Under the pieces are notes generated by a model. The model made no database searches. It was not told the DNA's origin and was given only the letters and a program-made list of their open reading frames with translations. From Ectothiorhodospiraceae bacterium (GTDB taxonomy: Bacteria; Pseudomonadota; Gammaproteobacteria; XJ16; Halofilaceae), in assembly GCA_007134775.1 (NCBI GenBank), contig SLKC01000024.1, positions 62,001-126,000 on the forward strand: DNA of 64,000 bases, read 5' to 3'. Shown one piece after another: positions 8,941 through 18,621 of the stretch (the stretch's first letter is position 1; each line of letters opens with the position of its first letter). The translations under genes and the position numbers were made by a program.

Positions 8941-10053
8941 CTATCGGCGCTGGTAGAGCCCACCTGGAGCGGCATGGATGACGCCGTCGAGCTCCAGGCG
9001 CAACAACACCGAGGCCACGGCCCCGGGCGCCAGACCGCTGCGCGTCGCGATTTCGTCGACGCCGCGGGGGTCCCAGTCCAGCGCCGCGAGCACGCGGGCA
9101 TCGTCGGGGTCATCCGCCGGTTCACCCGCCGCACCGGTCGCCGCCTCCGTGTCGCTCGCCGCGGGCGCGGGCGGCCGGGTCAGCAGGGGGGCGATCTCCT
9201 CGAGGATATCGTCCGCGGTTTCGACCAGTTTTGCCCCTTCCCGGATGAGTTGGTGGCAGCCGCGGGCGAGCGGGTTGTGGATCGAGCCGGGGATGGCGAA
9301 GACCTCCCGGCCCTGCTCGAGGGTGTGGCGTGCGCTGATCAGCGAGCCGCTGCGCGGGGCGGCTTCGACCACGAGGGTGCCCAGGCACAGGCCGGTCACG
9401 ATCCGGTTGCGGCGGGGGAAGGCCGTGCGGCTGGGGCGCGTGCTGAGGGGCAACTCGGAGACCATCGCCCCCTCCGCGGTGAGACGGCGGGCAAGATCGG
9501 CATGGCGAGCGGGGTAGACCCGGTCGAGTCCCGTACCGGCGACCGCGACGGTCAGTCCGTTGGCGGCAAGCGCGCCTTCGTGCGCGGCCCCGTCGATGCC
9601 GAGCGCGAGCCCGCTGACGATCACCAGTCCCGCTGCGGCCAGGTGGCGCGCGAGTTCCAGCGCCGTCTCCGCGCCTGCGGGGGTGGGATGTCGGCTGCCG
9701 ACAATGGCGAGGGCGGGTTGGTCGAGCACCTCCGGGTCGCCGCGGACATAGAGTAGGGCGGGTGGATCGGCCAGTGCTGCTAGGTTGCCTGGCCAGCTGG
9801 GATTGTCCGGCGTCAGCAGATGGCAGTCCTCCGCCTCGGCCCAGGCCAGTTCACGGGCGATGGCGGCGGGGCGCTCCTCGCCGTGGATTACAGCGATGCC
9901 GGCGCTGTCCAGCCCCAGCTCCCGGAGTTCGGTGTGCGGCGCCGACGCGATGCTGCGGGCATCGCCATAGCGCGCCAGCAGCCGCTGACGGCGGGCGCTG
10001 CCGACCCCCGGTGCGTGGACAAGCCGCAGCCACGGTTCCGGGTCAGTTGCCAT
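8941..10053 (-). CDS. dprA: DNA processing protein DprA (Smf)
   Basis: The protein binds single-stranded DNA and loads RecA during natural transformation. The 370-residue product has a helix-hairpin N-terminal domain (LRLVHAPGVGSARRQRLLARYG) and the Rossmann-like DprA core (LAIVGSRHPTPAGAE, VSGLALGIDGAAHEGAL, FPRRNRIVTGL, GSLISARHTLEQGREVFAIPGS). It ends in a winged-helix domain (ALDWDPRGVDEIATRSGL). It lies 23 bases downstream of the LysM lipoprotein gene, the usual order. Presence of DprA and a type IV pilin in the same window is compatible with competence but does not prove it. Confidence 0.95.
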   Translation of the reverse strand: MATDPEPWLRLVHAPGVGSARRQRLLARYGDARSIASAPHTELRELGLDSAGIAVIHGEERPAAIARELAWAEAEDCHLLTPDNPSWPGNLAALADPPALLYVRGDPEVLDQPALAIVGSRHPTPAGAETALELARHLAAAGLVIVSGLALGIDGAAHEGALAANGLTVAVAGTGLDRVYPARHADLARRLTAEGAMVSELPLSTRPSRTAFPRRNRIVTGLCLGTLVVEAAPRSGSLISARHTLEQGREVFAIPGSIHNPLARGCHQLIREGAKLVETADDILEEIAPLLTRPPAPAASDTEAATGAAGEPADDPDDARVLAALDWDPRGVDEIATRSGLAPGAVASVLLRLELDGVIHAAPGGLYQRR

Positions 10054-10076
10054 TAGCGGCCGGGACGCGGACGGCC

Positions 10077-11312
10077 TCAGGGGGTAACGACACGGTCGTG
10101 CATGCCGACCGTACGCGTTGTCGACATAATCAGCGCGTAGCTGACCCGGTCGAAGGGGCGGAAGACCATCAGTGAGCCGATGCGCTCGGGTGGAAGCTCG
10201 ACCTCTTCGCCAGGCGGGTCCGAATAGGGGTCCTCGATGGTTCGTGTCGCGCGGTCGATGCCGAGCACCACGCCCGTTTGCATGCCGTCGGCCGCGCCCT
10301 TGTTGATGACCACGATCTGATTGCGGGCTACCTGCGAGATGGCGTCGAACAGGCCGATGATGTGGCCTTCGACGTCATCCTCGGGCACCTGCGGAATATA
10401 GCGAGTCGGCGACACGACGTCGTCGATCGGAAGCAGCCGATCGCCCTCACGGATCTCGCGCTCGTTCGCGGTGATCCGGACCCGGGCCGGGTCACCGTGC
10501 TCGATCACGCGCGCTTGACCGGTCTCGATGGCCTCCCAGGCCAGGGTCTCGCCCGTACCCGGGTCGATCAGCGGATCGCCCATGCGGTAGACCATGTAGT
10601 GGCCGAAGGCGTCCGGATCGATGCCGCGCGCGAATACCTCGTCGCCGCGCGACATCAGTACGCGGTCGTCGCGCGCTGCGAGGAGGTAGGGTGCCTCATC
10701 CATCTGCTGCGGCGTGACCACGCGCGGTCGGTTGAGAAAACTCCGGATCGCTTCCGCCGGGATCGTCGGAATCGCCTCCTCGAGAGGCAGGCGCCGGATT
10801 TCGGGCTCGAGGCGGCGGACACCGGGGCGTTCCTCGGCGACGGGGGGTTCCTCGGCGACGGGGCGTTCGACCTCGAGTTGCGGGGTGTCGTCATCCCAGG
10901 TCAGGCGGATCACGTCGCCGGGGAAGATCAGGTGGGGATTGGTGATCTCGGGGTTGACGTTCCAGATCTCCGGCCATACCCAGGGGTCACGGAGGAAGCG
11001 ATCGGCTATATCCCAGAGGGTGTCGCCCTCGCGCACGGTGTAGCGGGTGGGGTGGTCGGACTCCAGAGCCTCCGCCGTCACCGAGGCGTCTGGATTGTCC
11101 ACCGCCGCGGCGGACGTGGAGTCGTTGGCGGCCGCGGCCTCACTCCCCGTGGTTACCGAGGCCGTCGTGCCCGTTGTCTCGGAGGCCGCCGTGCCTTCGT
11201 CGGTGCCCGGCGGGTTGTCTTGGCTCGCGCAGGCGGCCAGGAAAAGCGCTGCCGCGAGCAGGCAGGCCAACGTAGCGATTGTGCGGTGCGGGTCGTGCTG
11301 ATGCGTCCTCAC
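10077..11312 (-). CDS. LysM-domain lipoprotein
   Basis: A 411-residue predicted lipoprotein. The N-terminal segment TLACLLAAALFLAAC gives a lipobox with Cys28. An acidic, low-complexity Ser/Thr/Ala/Glu linker follows. One LysM domain is at about residues 90-140 (YTVREGDTLWDIADRFLRDP...PHLIFPGDVIRL) and should bind peptidoglycan. The remainder is a conserved beta-rich region of unknown function found in LysM proteins next to dprA. It starts with GTG, supported by GGAGG five bases upstream. It is divergent from def; the AT-rich stretch at about 11400-11460 probably contains both promoters. Confidence 0.85.
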   Translation of the reverse strand: MRTHQHDPHRTIATLACLLAAALFLAACASQDNPPGTDEGTAASETTGTTASVTTGSEAAAANDSTSAAAVDNPDASVTAEALESDHPTRYTVREGDTLWDIADRFLRDPWVWPEIWNVNPEITNPHLIFPGDVIRLTWDDDTPQLEVERPVAEEPPVAEERPGVRRLEPEIRRLPLEEAIPTIPAEAIRSFLNRPRVVTPQQMDEAPYLLAARDDRVLMSRGDEVFARGIDPDAFGHYMVYRMGDPLIDPGTGETLAWEAIETGQARVIEHGDPARVRITANEREIREGDRLLPIDDVVSPTRYIPQVPEDDVEGHIIGLFDAISQVARNQIVVINKGAADGMQTGVVLGIDRATRTIEDPYSDPPGEEVELPPERIGSLMVFRPFDRVSYALIMSTTRTVGMHDRVVTP

Positions 11313-11472
11313 CGATTCCTCCCTCGCGCCGTGAATTCGTGCGCATTATTGTCCAGAATGGGCCCTAGGCGCAGGGGTAGTGACCCGCGGTACGTGCCCT
11401 GGACACTTGTTTGCGTCATCATAATGTTGGCTTTGTAACTTGTAAATTTACCCGAAAAACGGCGCGGAACCC

Positions 11473-11997
11473 ATGGCCATAATGGAAATTTTGCAGTATC
11501 CCGATGCGCGGCTGCGTGAACGGGCCGAGCCGGTGGCGGCCGTCGACGCTGCGGTGCGTGCCTTCATCGATGACCTTTTCGAGACGATGTATGCAGCGCC
11601 CGGGATCGGGCTCGCTGCGACGCAGGTCGGAGATCGGCGACGGATCGTGGTCATCGATGTCTCGCCCGAGGGCGATGACCCGCGCGTGCTGATCAATCCC
11701 GAGATCGAATCCGCGGCGGGCGAGCAGGTCCAGGAGGAGGGCTGCCTCTCGATTCCCGGTGTCCAGGAGCGCGTGCGCCGTTTGGGCGAAGTGCGCGTGC
11801 ACGCACTGGATCGTGACGGGGCGCCTTACCACTTTGAGGCCGACGGCTTGCTCGCCGCCTGTGTCCAGCACGAGATCGATCATCTCGATGGGCGCCTGTT
11901 TATCGATCATCTGTCCCTGCTCAAGCGCCAGCGCATCGAGAAACGCCTCGCCCGCGAGCGCCGCAAGGGGGGCGACGAAGGGCGCAAGGCCGGCTGA
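11473..11997 (+). CDS. def: Peptide deformylase
   Basis: The enzyme removes the formyl group from nascent protein N-termini. All three active-site motifs are present: GIGLAATQ (44-51), EGCLSIPG (89-96, metal ligand Cys91) and QHEIDHLDG (132-140, ligands His133 and His137, catalytic Glu134). At 174 residues it has normal length, with a basic C-terminal tail. The ATG at 11473 is used; a second ATG three codons later is possible. Followed after 69 bases by fmt, its functional counterpart, which adds the formyl group to initiator tRNA. Confidence 0.96.
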   Translation: MAIMEILQYPDARLRERAEPVAAVDAAVRAFIDDLFETMYAAPGIGLAATQVGDRRRIVVIDVSPEGDDPRVLINPEIESAAGEQVQEEGCLSIPGVQERVRRLGEVRVHALDRDGAPYHFEADGLLAACVQHEIDHLDGRLFIDHLSLLKRQRIEKRLARERRKGGDEGRKAG

Positions 11998-12066
11998 GTT
12001 GGCCGGCGTGCCGCCGCGGCCCGTCGCGGTGCTTTGTCTCGGTTCCGTTCAACCCAGAGGTGTCCG

Positions 12067-13011
12067 ATGAGTCGACCGCTGCGGATCGCCTTCGCCGGCA
12101 CCCCGGCTTTCGCGGTGCCCAGCCTGCAGGCCTTGATCGCTTCGGATCATGAGATCGTGACCGTGATCTCGCAGCCGGACCGGCCCGCCGGGCGCGGGCG
12201 CCGTCTCCAGGCCCCGCCGGTCAAGGAGGCTGCTGTCGCCGCGGGACTGCCCGTGGTCCAGCCTGAACGCCTTGACTGCGACGCATTTCGCGCGCTCGCC
12301 GGCGACTCGGCCGATGCCCTGGTCGTTGTTGCCTACGGCCAGTTGCTGTTACCGGAGCTGCTGGCCTTGCCCCGCTGGGGCGCGTTCAACGTCCACGCGT
12401 CGCTGCTGCCGCGCTGGCGGGGCGCAGCGCCGATCGCGCGCGCGATCCTCGCCGGGGATGCCGAGACCGGGGTGAGCATTATGCAGATGACGGCTGGCCT
12501 GGATGCTGGACCCGTGCTGGCGCGTGCGGCGACCCCGATCGGGGCCGAGGAGACGGCGGCGCATCTGCACGATCGCCTGGCCGAACTCGGTGCTCGGACG
12601 CTGCTGCCGGTGCTCGCCGATCCGGCAGCGCACTGCGCCGCTGCTGAACCGCAAGATTCCGCGACCGCCACTTACGCGCCCAAGCTCACACGGGCGGAGG
12701 CGTGGATCGACTGGTACCTGCCCGCGGAGCAGATCGCCCGCGCCGTGCGCGCCTTCCAGCCCTGGCCGGTGGCCCACACCGAGCTGGCGGGGACGGGCCT
12801 ACGCATCCACCGGGCCGAGCCCCTGTCGGGCGAGCCCGCTGCCGCGCCCGGGATGATCATTGGCGCCGGCGACCGGGGCATTGACGTCGCCACCGGCCGC
12901 GGCACGCTGCGCCTGCTCGAGGTCCAGCAGGCGGGACGGCGCGTGCTCCCGGCCGGTGAGTTCGCGCGCGCTCGGAGCCTGCGCGGCGAATACCTCGGGG
13001 CCGTCGCATGA
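12067..13011 (+). CDS. fmt: Methionyl-tRNA formyltransferase
   Basis: A 314-residue enzyme that formylates Met-tRNA(fMet) using 10-formyltetrahydrofolate. The formyl-transferase domain begins RIAFAGTPAFAVPSL. The active-site region is FNVHASLLPRWRGAAPI, with the catalytic Asn/His pair. The C-terminal OB-fold domain begins near EAWIDWYLPAEQIARAVRAFQPWP. The ATG at 12067 has GAGGTG upstream and gives the usual N-terminus; the frame stays open 11 codons further up. Its stop overlaps the rsmB start (ATGA). Confidence 0.96.
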   Translation: MSRPLRIAFAGTPAFAVPSLQALIASDHEIVTVISQPDRPAGRGRRLQAPPVKEAAVAAGLPVVQPERLDCDAFRALAGDSADALVVVAYGQLLLPELLALPRWGAFNVHASLLPRWRGAAPIARAILAGDAETGVSIMQMTAGLDAGPVLARAATPIGAEETAAHLHDRLAELGARTLLPVLADPAAHCAAAEPQDSATATYAPKLTRAEAWIDWYLPAEQIARAVRAFQPWPVAHTELAGTGLRIHRAEPLSGEPAAAPGMIIGAGDRGIDVATGRGTLRLLEVQQAGRRVLPAGEFARARSLRGEYLGAVA

Positions 13012-14294
13012 TGTCGGCTCGCGCTGCCGCGGCGCGCGCGGTTGCTGCCGTGCTCGCCGGCCGCGCCCTCGACGCGGCTGTCGACCACGCCCGCGGCCGC
13101 GCCGCAGGCGCCGAGGGGCCGCTGATCCAGCAACTGGCCTACGGTGCGGTGCGCTACTGGTTTCGCCTCGAGCCGCTCGTCGCGGCGCGTCTGCGACGCC
13201 CGCTCAAGCGCCGCGACAGCGATATCCATGCGCTGCTGGTGATCGCACTCTATGAGTTGCTCGACATGCGCACGCCCGATCATGCGGCCGTCGACGCTGC
13301 CGTCGAGGCCACGCGTGCGCTTCGCAAGCCGTGGGCGGGGAAGCTGGTGAATGCGGTGTTGCGCGGGGTGCTGCGCCAGCGCGAGGCGCTCGCGGCGACG
13401 GAGGAGCCGGTTCACGACCATGCCTGGCCGCAGTGGCTCGCGACGATGATCGCTGCCGACTGGCCCGCCGATTGGCCTGCGATCGCGGCGAGTGGGACGG
13501 CGCGTGCGCCGATGACGTTGCGCGTCAACACCCTCCGCATGGCGCGCGAGCGGTATCAGGAGCGACTGGCCGCGCTCGGTCACGAGGCGAGCGCGCATCC
13601 GAGCGTGGCGAGCGCTTTGACCCTGAGCCGTCCGTTGCCCGTGGAGGCACTGCCCGGCTTCGCCGAGGGCGATGTCACCGTCCAGGATGCCGCAGCGCAG
13701 CTCGCTGCCCCGCTCCTTATGCCGCTGAGCGGACTGCGTGCCCTCGATGCTTGCGCGGCGCCGGGCGGCAAGACCGGGCACCTGGCCGAGCTGGGCCCGC
13801 CAGCGAAGCTGGTCGCTCTTGAGCAGGATGCCGATCGGGCAGAAGACCTCAGGGCCACATGTCAGCGACTTGCGATCGCGGCGGATATCCGGGTCGCCGA
13901 TGCCAGCCGCCCCCGCGACTGGTGGGACGGGCGGGCCTTCGATCGCATCCTGCTCGATGCGCCCTGCAGCGGTACCGGCGTGATCCGGCGCCATCCGGAT
14001 ATTCGGCTGCTGCGCCGACCGAGCGATCTGGATGCACTCACCGTGCTGCAGGATCGGTTGCTGAGCGCATTGTGGTCCCTGCTGGCACCTGGCGGTATCC
14101 TGCTCTACGCAACCTGTTCCCTGTTGCGACGCGAGAACGCCGAGCGCATTGACCGTTTCCTCCAGCGTGAGCGGGACGCGGAGGTGATACCCATCGCGGC
14201 GGACTGGGGGCGGACCGAGGGCCCGGGACGGCAGATCCTGCCGGGAGAAGCCGACATGGACGGGTTCTTCTATGCTTGCCTGCGCCGGCACTGA
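13008..14294 (+). CDS. rsmB: 16S rRNA m5C967 methyltransferase (RsmB/Sun)
   Basis: The product methylates C967 of 16S rRNA with S-adenosylmethionine. The N-terminal NusB-like RNA-binding domain covers about residues 1-140. The methyltransferase domain has LDACAAPGGKTGHLAEL (SAM loop), LDAPCSGTGVIRRHPDI (PC catalytic motif) and ATCSLLRRENAERI (second conserved Cys). At 428 residues it has normal length. It overlaps fmt by four bases, and the next gene probably starts just after its stop. Confidence 0.95.
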   Translation: MMSARAAAARAVAAVLAGRALDAAVDHARGRAAGAEGPLIQQLAYGAVRYWFRLEPLVAARLRRPLKRRDSDIHALLVIALYELLDMRTPDHAAVDAAVEATRALRKPWAGKLVNAVLRGVLRQREALAATEEPVHDHAWPQWLATMIAADWPADWPAIAASGTARAPMTLRVNTLRMARERYQERLAALGHEASAHPSVASALTLSRPLPVEALPGFAEGDVTVQDAAAQLAAPLLMPLSGLRALDACAAPGGKTGHLAELGPPAKLVALEQDADRAEDLRATCQRLAIAADIRVADASRPRDWWDGRAFDRILLDAPCSGTGVIRRHPDIRLLRRPSDLDALTVLQDRLLSALWSLLAPGGILLYATCSLLRRENAERIDRFLQRERDAEVIPIAADWGRTEGPGRQILPGEADMDGFFYACLRRH

Positions 14295-14328
14295 TGCGAC
14301 CGCCTCCGGGCCGGAGCCACGTGTCGCC

Positions 14329-14916
14329 ATGAAGGTGACCCAGATGTTCCGGCGCCGTTTCGCTCGCGTCACAGTGGGCCTGCTGCTGCTCGCTCTGACC
14401 GGGATCGCGGCGGCCGAACCCCCGGCCAGCGGTCGCTTCGACCTCCGCAGCGTGGAGACCCGGCTTGTCGATGATGTCTACCGTCTCGACGCGATCGCCC
14501 GGCTCGAACTCAGTCCCCGTGCACGTGACGCCCTGGAGGGCGGAATCGCCCTGGTCATCGCGCTCGAAGTGGAGATCTTGCGGGAGCGTGCCTGGTGGCT
14601 GGATGCCGAAGTCGCAACGGTCCGGCGCCGTCTGCGTCTGGAACGGCACGAACTCAGTCAGCAGTACATTGTTATCAACCTGAGCACGGGGGAGCGGCGC
14701 AGTTTTCACCGCCCGCGCACGGCGCTCGATTTCATTGGCCGGGGACTCGACTTCCCGATCATCGATGCCGTGGTGATCGACGACCCCGAACGCTACTACG
14801 GTCGCGCCCGCATGCGCCTCGAGCGTGAGGCGTTGCCGTGGGCCCTGCGCCCTGCGGCACTCGCCTTCGGCGACTGGCGTCTCCAGACCGGATGGGTGAC
14901 ATGGTCGTTCGATTGA
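14329..14916 (+). CDS. DUF4390 domain protein, secreted
   Basis: A 195-residue protein of unknown function that commonly sits between rsmB and the NtrY-like kinase in gammaproteobacteria. A signal peptide is visible (RRRFARVTVGLLLLALTGIAAAEP), so the mature part is probably periplasmic. The rest is a beta-rich domain (FDLRSVETRLVDDVYRLDAIARLEL; PRTALDFIGRGLDFPIIDAVVI). The ATG at 14329 is chosen; 14344 is an equally possible start with AAGG upstream. No catalytic motif is visible. The fixed position beside the kinase suggests a link to its signal, which is inference only. Confidence 0.75.
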   Translation: MKVTQMFRRRFARVTVGLLLLALTGIAAAEPPASGRFDLRSVETRLVDDVYRLDAIARLELSPRARDALEGGIALVIALEVEILRERAWWLDAEVATVRRRLRLERHELSQQYIVINLSTGERRSFHRPRTALDFIGRGLDFPIIDAVVIDDPERYYGRARMRLEREALPWALRPAALAFGDWRLQTGWVTWSFD

Positions 14917-17099
14917 TGCAGCGCCTGGCCAACAGTGCCTGGCCGATGGTCGCGCTGTTCGTCCTGCTGTTGCTTTCACTGTATCTGCTCGCCGACTTCG
15001 CTGGCGATATCGAGCGCTTCGGTCGCTTCTACGTGCCGCTGCTGCTGCTCAATGCGGCCGGCCTGTTGTTCATCACCACACTGATCGGCATTAACACATG
15101 GCATCTGATCCGGCAGTTTCGCGCCCGTGCCGCCGGAGCGCGACTCACCGCCCGGCTCGTGCTCATGTTCGTGGTGCTCGCACTGGTGCCGGTGACCATC
15201 GTCTTCTACTTCTCCGTGCAGTTCATCCAGGCGGGCGTCGACTCTTGGCTCGACACCGAGGTCGAGCACGCGCTCGACGACGCGCTCAAGCTCTCGATGG
15301 AAGCGCTCGAGCTGCACGCCCAGGGGTTGGAGCAGACCACGGAGCAGGTGGCGCAGCGCCTCGACCCGGGCGAGGGGCGTGCCCGGATGAGCGTGCACCT
15401 TGCCGAGGCGAGCGCGGAGTTCGACGCGACGCGACTGGCGCTGTACAGCGAAAACAACTGGATGCTCGCGACGAGCGAGCATGCGGTACGAGGCCGCCTG
15501 CTGGATGACCGCCTGCCGCTGGATGTCGTCGAGCGGTTGCGGGCCGGCGAGTCCTACGCGGGTCTCGATCCAGAGCACGGCGAGCGCATGCATGTGCGTG
15601 TCGTCCTGCCGCTGGCGGCTGCCGATGAGGACAACGGCCTGCTGATGCTGGAGGCCCTGTATCCGGTCCCGGAGGCGATGGATACGCTGGCCGCCGAGAT
15701 CCAGGACGCCGTGGGCGGATATCGCGAGCTGATGTTCCTCCGTGAGCCGCTGCAGACCAGCTATATTCTGACGCTCTCCCTGGTCCTGCTGTTGTCCGTG
15801 CTCACGGCTGTCTGGGCCGCCTTTTTCTCCGCCCGGCGGCTGATGCTGCCGATACACAGCCTCGCCGAGGGTACGCGCGCGGTGGCGGAGGGGGATTACG
15901 CTACGCAGCTGCCGGTCAGTAGGCGCGACGAACTCGGTTTCGTCGTGCGTTCGTTCAACGAGATGACACGGCGTCTGCGTCAGGCTCGCGACCAGGCCCG
16001 GGTCAGCCGGCTGCAAGTCGAGAGCCAGCGCGCCTATCTCGAGGCGGTGCTCGAGCGCATCTCCACGGGCGTGCTGACCATCGACGCCCACGGCACCCTG
16101 CACACGGCCAATGACGCCGCCTCGCGCATCCTCGGCATCGCCCTCGGCCCCCGGACCGGCCAGCGCCTGGCCGATGTGGCCCGCGAGCACCCGCCGCTGG
16201 GGCAGTTCCTCAATGTGATCCTGCCGCAGATCGAGCAGGGCGCCCAGGAGTGGCGCGAAGAGCTGGAACTGCCGGCCAGCGTCGAGCGCTCGCAGGAGCG
16301 CCAGATCGTCGTCTGCCGGGGCGCGCGCCTGCCGGATCGCCAGGATCTTGCCTTCGGTTGGGTCATCGTCTTCGATGACGTCACCGCCATGGTGCGGGCA
16401 CAGCGCGAGGCGGCCTGGGCCGAGGTCGCGCGCCGGCTTGCCCACGAGATCAAGAACCCGCTTACGCCGATCCAGCTCTCTGCCGAACGCCTGCGCCACA
16501 AGCTGCTCGAGCAGCTGCCCGAGAGCGAGGCCGACATGCTGGATCGCTCGACCTGGACCATCATCCAGCAGGTCGATGCCCTCAAGGCAATGGTGCGCGC
16601 CTTCGCTGACCTGGCGGCTACCCCTGCGGCCGACTTTTCCGCGGTCGATCTCAACGCGCTTGTCACCGAGGTCGCCGACCTCTACGACGGCCATGCCGGT
16701 GGTTGTCGGGTGGATCTCGCGCTGGGTGAGGGGCTGCCCCCGGTATTGGCTGATCGCTCGCGTCTGCGCCAGGTCCTGCACAATCTGATCAAGAATGCCG
16801 TGGAAGCGCAGCGTGAACAGTCCGAGTGCGCGGTCGAGCTGGTGACAGGCGTTGCCACGGATCGGCGGGTGCGACTCGAGGTGCGCGACCGGGGGCCCGG
16901 CATCCCCCGTGAGCTTCTTGATCGGCTGTTCGAGCCCTACACCACCGGCAAGGCCCGGGGCAGCGGTCTCGGCCTGGCCATTGTGAAGAAGATCATCGAA
17001 GAGCACGGTGGCTTGGTCTGGGCCGCCAATCGGCAGGGCGGCGGGGCCTGTGTCACGCTCGAGCTGACGGTGACGCAAGAGTGGGAGAAGGGGTTGTGA
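14916..17099 (+). CDS. NtrY-like membrane sensor histidine kinase
   Basis: A 727-residue sensor kinase. Two hydrophobic segments near residues 10-30 and 40-65 and a third near 80-105 precede a periplasmic region of about 180 residues. A fourth membrane segment follows ([22 protein letters not shown]), then HAMP, a PAS domain ([22 protein letters not shown]), the dimerisation domain with [19 protein letters not shown] (His510 phosphorylated) and an ATPase domain ([29 protein letters not shown]). This order matches NtrY. The start could be 14892, 14901 or 14916; the last overlaps the previous stop as TGATG. The partner is the regulator encoded next. Confidence 0.88.
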   Translation: MQRLANSAWPMVALFVLLLLSLYLLADFAGDIERFGRFYVPLLLLNAAGLLFITTLIGINTWHLIRQFRARAAGARLTARLVLMFVVLALVPVTIVFYFSVQFIQAGVDSWLDTEVEHALDDALKLSMEALELHAQGLEQTTEQVAQRLDPGEGRARMSVHLAEASAEFDATRLALYSENNWMLATSEHAVRGRLLDDRLPLDVVERLRAGESYAGLDPEHGERMHVRVVLPLAAADEDNGLLMLEALYPVPEAMDTLAAEIQDAVGGYRELMFLREPLQTSYILTLSLVLLLSVLTAVWAAFFSARRLMLPIHSLAEGTRAVAEGDYATQLPVSRRDELGFVVRSFNEMTRRLRQARDQARVSRLQVESQRAYLEAVLERISTGVLTIDAHGTLHTANDAASRILGIALGPRTGQRLADVAREHPPLGQFLNVILPQIEQGAQEWREELELPASVERSQERQIVVCRGARLPDRQDLAFGWVIVFDDVTAMVRAQREAAWAEVARRLAHEIKNPLTPIQLSAERLRHKLLEQLPESEADMLDRSTWTIIQQVDALKAMVRAFADLAATPAADFSAVDLNALVTEVADLYDGHAGGCRVDLALGEGLPPVLADRSRLRQVLHNLIKNAVEAQREQSECAVELVTGVATDRRVRLEVRDRGPGIPRELLDRLFEPYTTGKARGSGLGLAIVKKIIEEHGGLVWAANRQGGGACVTLELTVTQEWEKGL

Positions 17100-17178
17100 T
17101 CAGGGGGGCAGTGCAGTTATGCCGTGCCTTGCGCGGCGTGAAGGGTGGGGTGATGCCGAACAGTGGAGGGGCGCAGCG

Positions 17179-18492
17179 ATGACGGGCAGCTCGATTCTGG
17201 TGGTGGACGACGAGCCCGATATCCGTGATCTGGTCCGCGAGATCCTCGAGGATGAGGGCTATATCGTCATGGTGGCCGCGGATGCAGACACGGCGCGGCA
17301 GAAGCAGCAGGAGAGCCGTCCCGATCTCGCGCTGCTCGATATCTGGATGCCGGGAACCGACGGTATCACCCTGCTGCAGGAGTGGCAGCAACAGCTGGAC
17401 GAGCCCTTTCCGGTGATCATGATGTCGGGTCACGGCACCATCGAGACGGCGGTTGAGGCCACGCGTCTCGGCGCCTACGATTTCGTCGAGAAGCCGCTCT
17501 CGCTGACGAAACTCCTGCTGACGGTACGGGGTGCACTCGCGCAGGAGGCCCGTCCCCCAGGGGGGGCAACGCGTTCGGCGGGAGGTGAGCCGGAACTGGT
17601 CGGCAGCAGCCGTTCCATCGCCGAACTCCGCGAGACCATCCGACGCGTGGCGGCGAGTTCATCGCCGGTGCTCGTGCGTGGCGAGAGCGGCAGCGGTCGG
17701 CGCACCAGTGCGCGTCTGATCCACGCCGGCAGCGCCCGCGCGGCGCAGCGCGCTCTTGAACTCGACATCGGGGGCGTCGGGGTCGACCACGTCGACAGCG
17801 CCCTGTTCGGCCGTGATGGGTATTGGGAGCGGGCCGCCGGCGGGACCCTGATCATCCATGATGTGGCCGAACTCGATCTCTCGGTGCAGGCGCGGCTCGC
17901 ACGCGACCTGCGTGCCTCGACCCCGGCGGACCAGCCGCGTTTGATCGGTGTCACCGGAGAGTCGCTCGAAACGCTGGTCGACAGGGGCAGCTTCCGCGGC
18001 GACCTGCTGCACCGCTTTGCGGTTGCCGTGGAGGTGCCCCCGCTGCTTGCGCACCCCGAAGACGTGCCCGATCTGATCGCGCACATCGTCGATCGCCTGG
18101 TCGAACACCACGGCCTGCCCTACCGCCATTTCCCGGTATCGGCCCAGAACCGGCTGCGCCACCATCTCTGGCCGGGCAACGTCGCGGAACTCGAGGCGGT
18201 GATTCAGAAGCTCCTGGTGCTCAGCGAAGCGCCCGAGGTCGATGTCGCTGAGGTCGATCGGGCGCTGGCGGCCAGCCAGCCGCCCGTGCCGCCGTCGACG
18301 ACGATGCGACTCCCGCTCGAGCTGCCACTGCGCGAGGCGCGCGATGCCTTCGAGCGCGCCTATCTCGAGCACCAACTCCGGGCCGTGGGCGGTCGCATCG
18401 GCGAACTCGCCCAGCGAGTGGGCATGGAGCGCACCCACCTCTACCGCAAGCTCAAGAGTCTCGGCATCGACTATTCCCGGCGCCGCCAATAG
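17179..18492 (+). CDS. NtrX-like response regulator with degenerate AAA+ domain
   Basis: A 437-residue regulator paired with the upstream kinase. The receiver domain is intact (VVDDEPDI at 8-15, phosphoacceptor Asp54, Lys105). The central domain aligns with sigma-54 activator ATPases but is degraded. Walker A reads GESGSGRR, with Arg174 in place of the essential Lys. The GAFTGA loop that contacts sigma-54 is absent: only about ten residues separate ALFG from GGTL. Walker B reads GGTLIIHDVAE, without the usual Asp-Glu pair. The C-terminal Fis-type helix-turn-helix (RIGELAQRVGMERTHLYRKLKSLGI) is intact. The ATG at 17179 follows GGAGGG. It is probably a DNA-binding regulator that does not activate sigma-54. 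Confidence 0.85.
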   Translation: MTGSSILVVDDEPDIRDLVREILEDEGYIVMVAADADTARQKQQESRPDLALLDIWMPGTDGITLLQEWQQQLDEPFPVIMMSGHGTIETAVEATRLGAYDFVEKPLSLTKLLLTVRGALAQEARPPGGATRSAGGEPELVGSSRSIAELRETIRRVAASSSPVLVRGESGSGRRTSARLIHAGSARAAQRALELDIGGVGVDHVDSALFGRDGYWERAAGGTLIIHDVAELDLSVQARLARDLRASTPADQPRLIGVTGESLETLVDRGSFRGDLLHRFAVAVEVPPLLAHPEDVPDLIAHIVDRLVEHHGLPYRHFPVSAQNRLRHHLWPGNVAELEAVIQKLLVLSEAPEVDVAEVDRALAASQPPVPPSTTMRLPLELPLREARDAFERAYLEHQLRAVGGRIGELAQRVGMERTHLYRKLKSLGIDYSRRRQ

Positions 18493-18621
18493 CGTGGCAG
18501 TCCACGCGGCGACCCCGTGTAGCGGTGCCAGCGATCGCGGCGCGCAGCGCCGGGCTGCAGTGGTGGATGTAAGGGCCTACAATTGCCGCACGCGTTATCC
18601 CCGGCGGATCCCGATTCCAGC

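Noticed and set aside
14976-17078. A 700-codon minus-strand frame opposite the NtrY-like kinase
   Set aside because: It covers a gene with complete kinase motifs and has no recognisable domain or ribosome-binding site.
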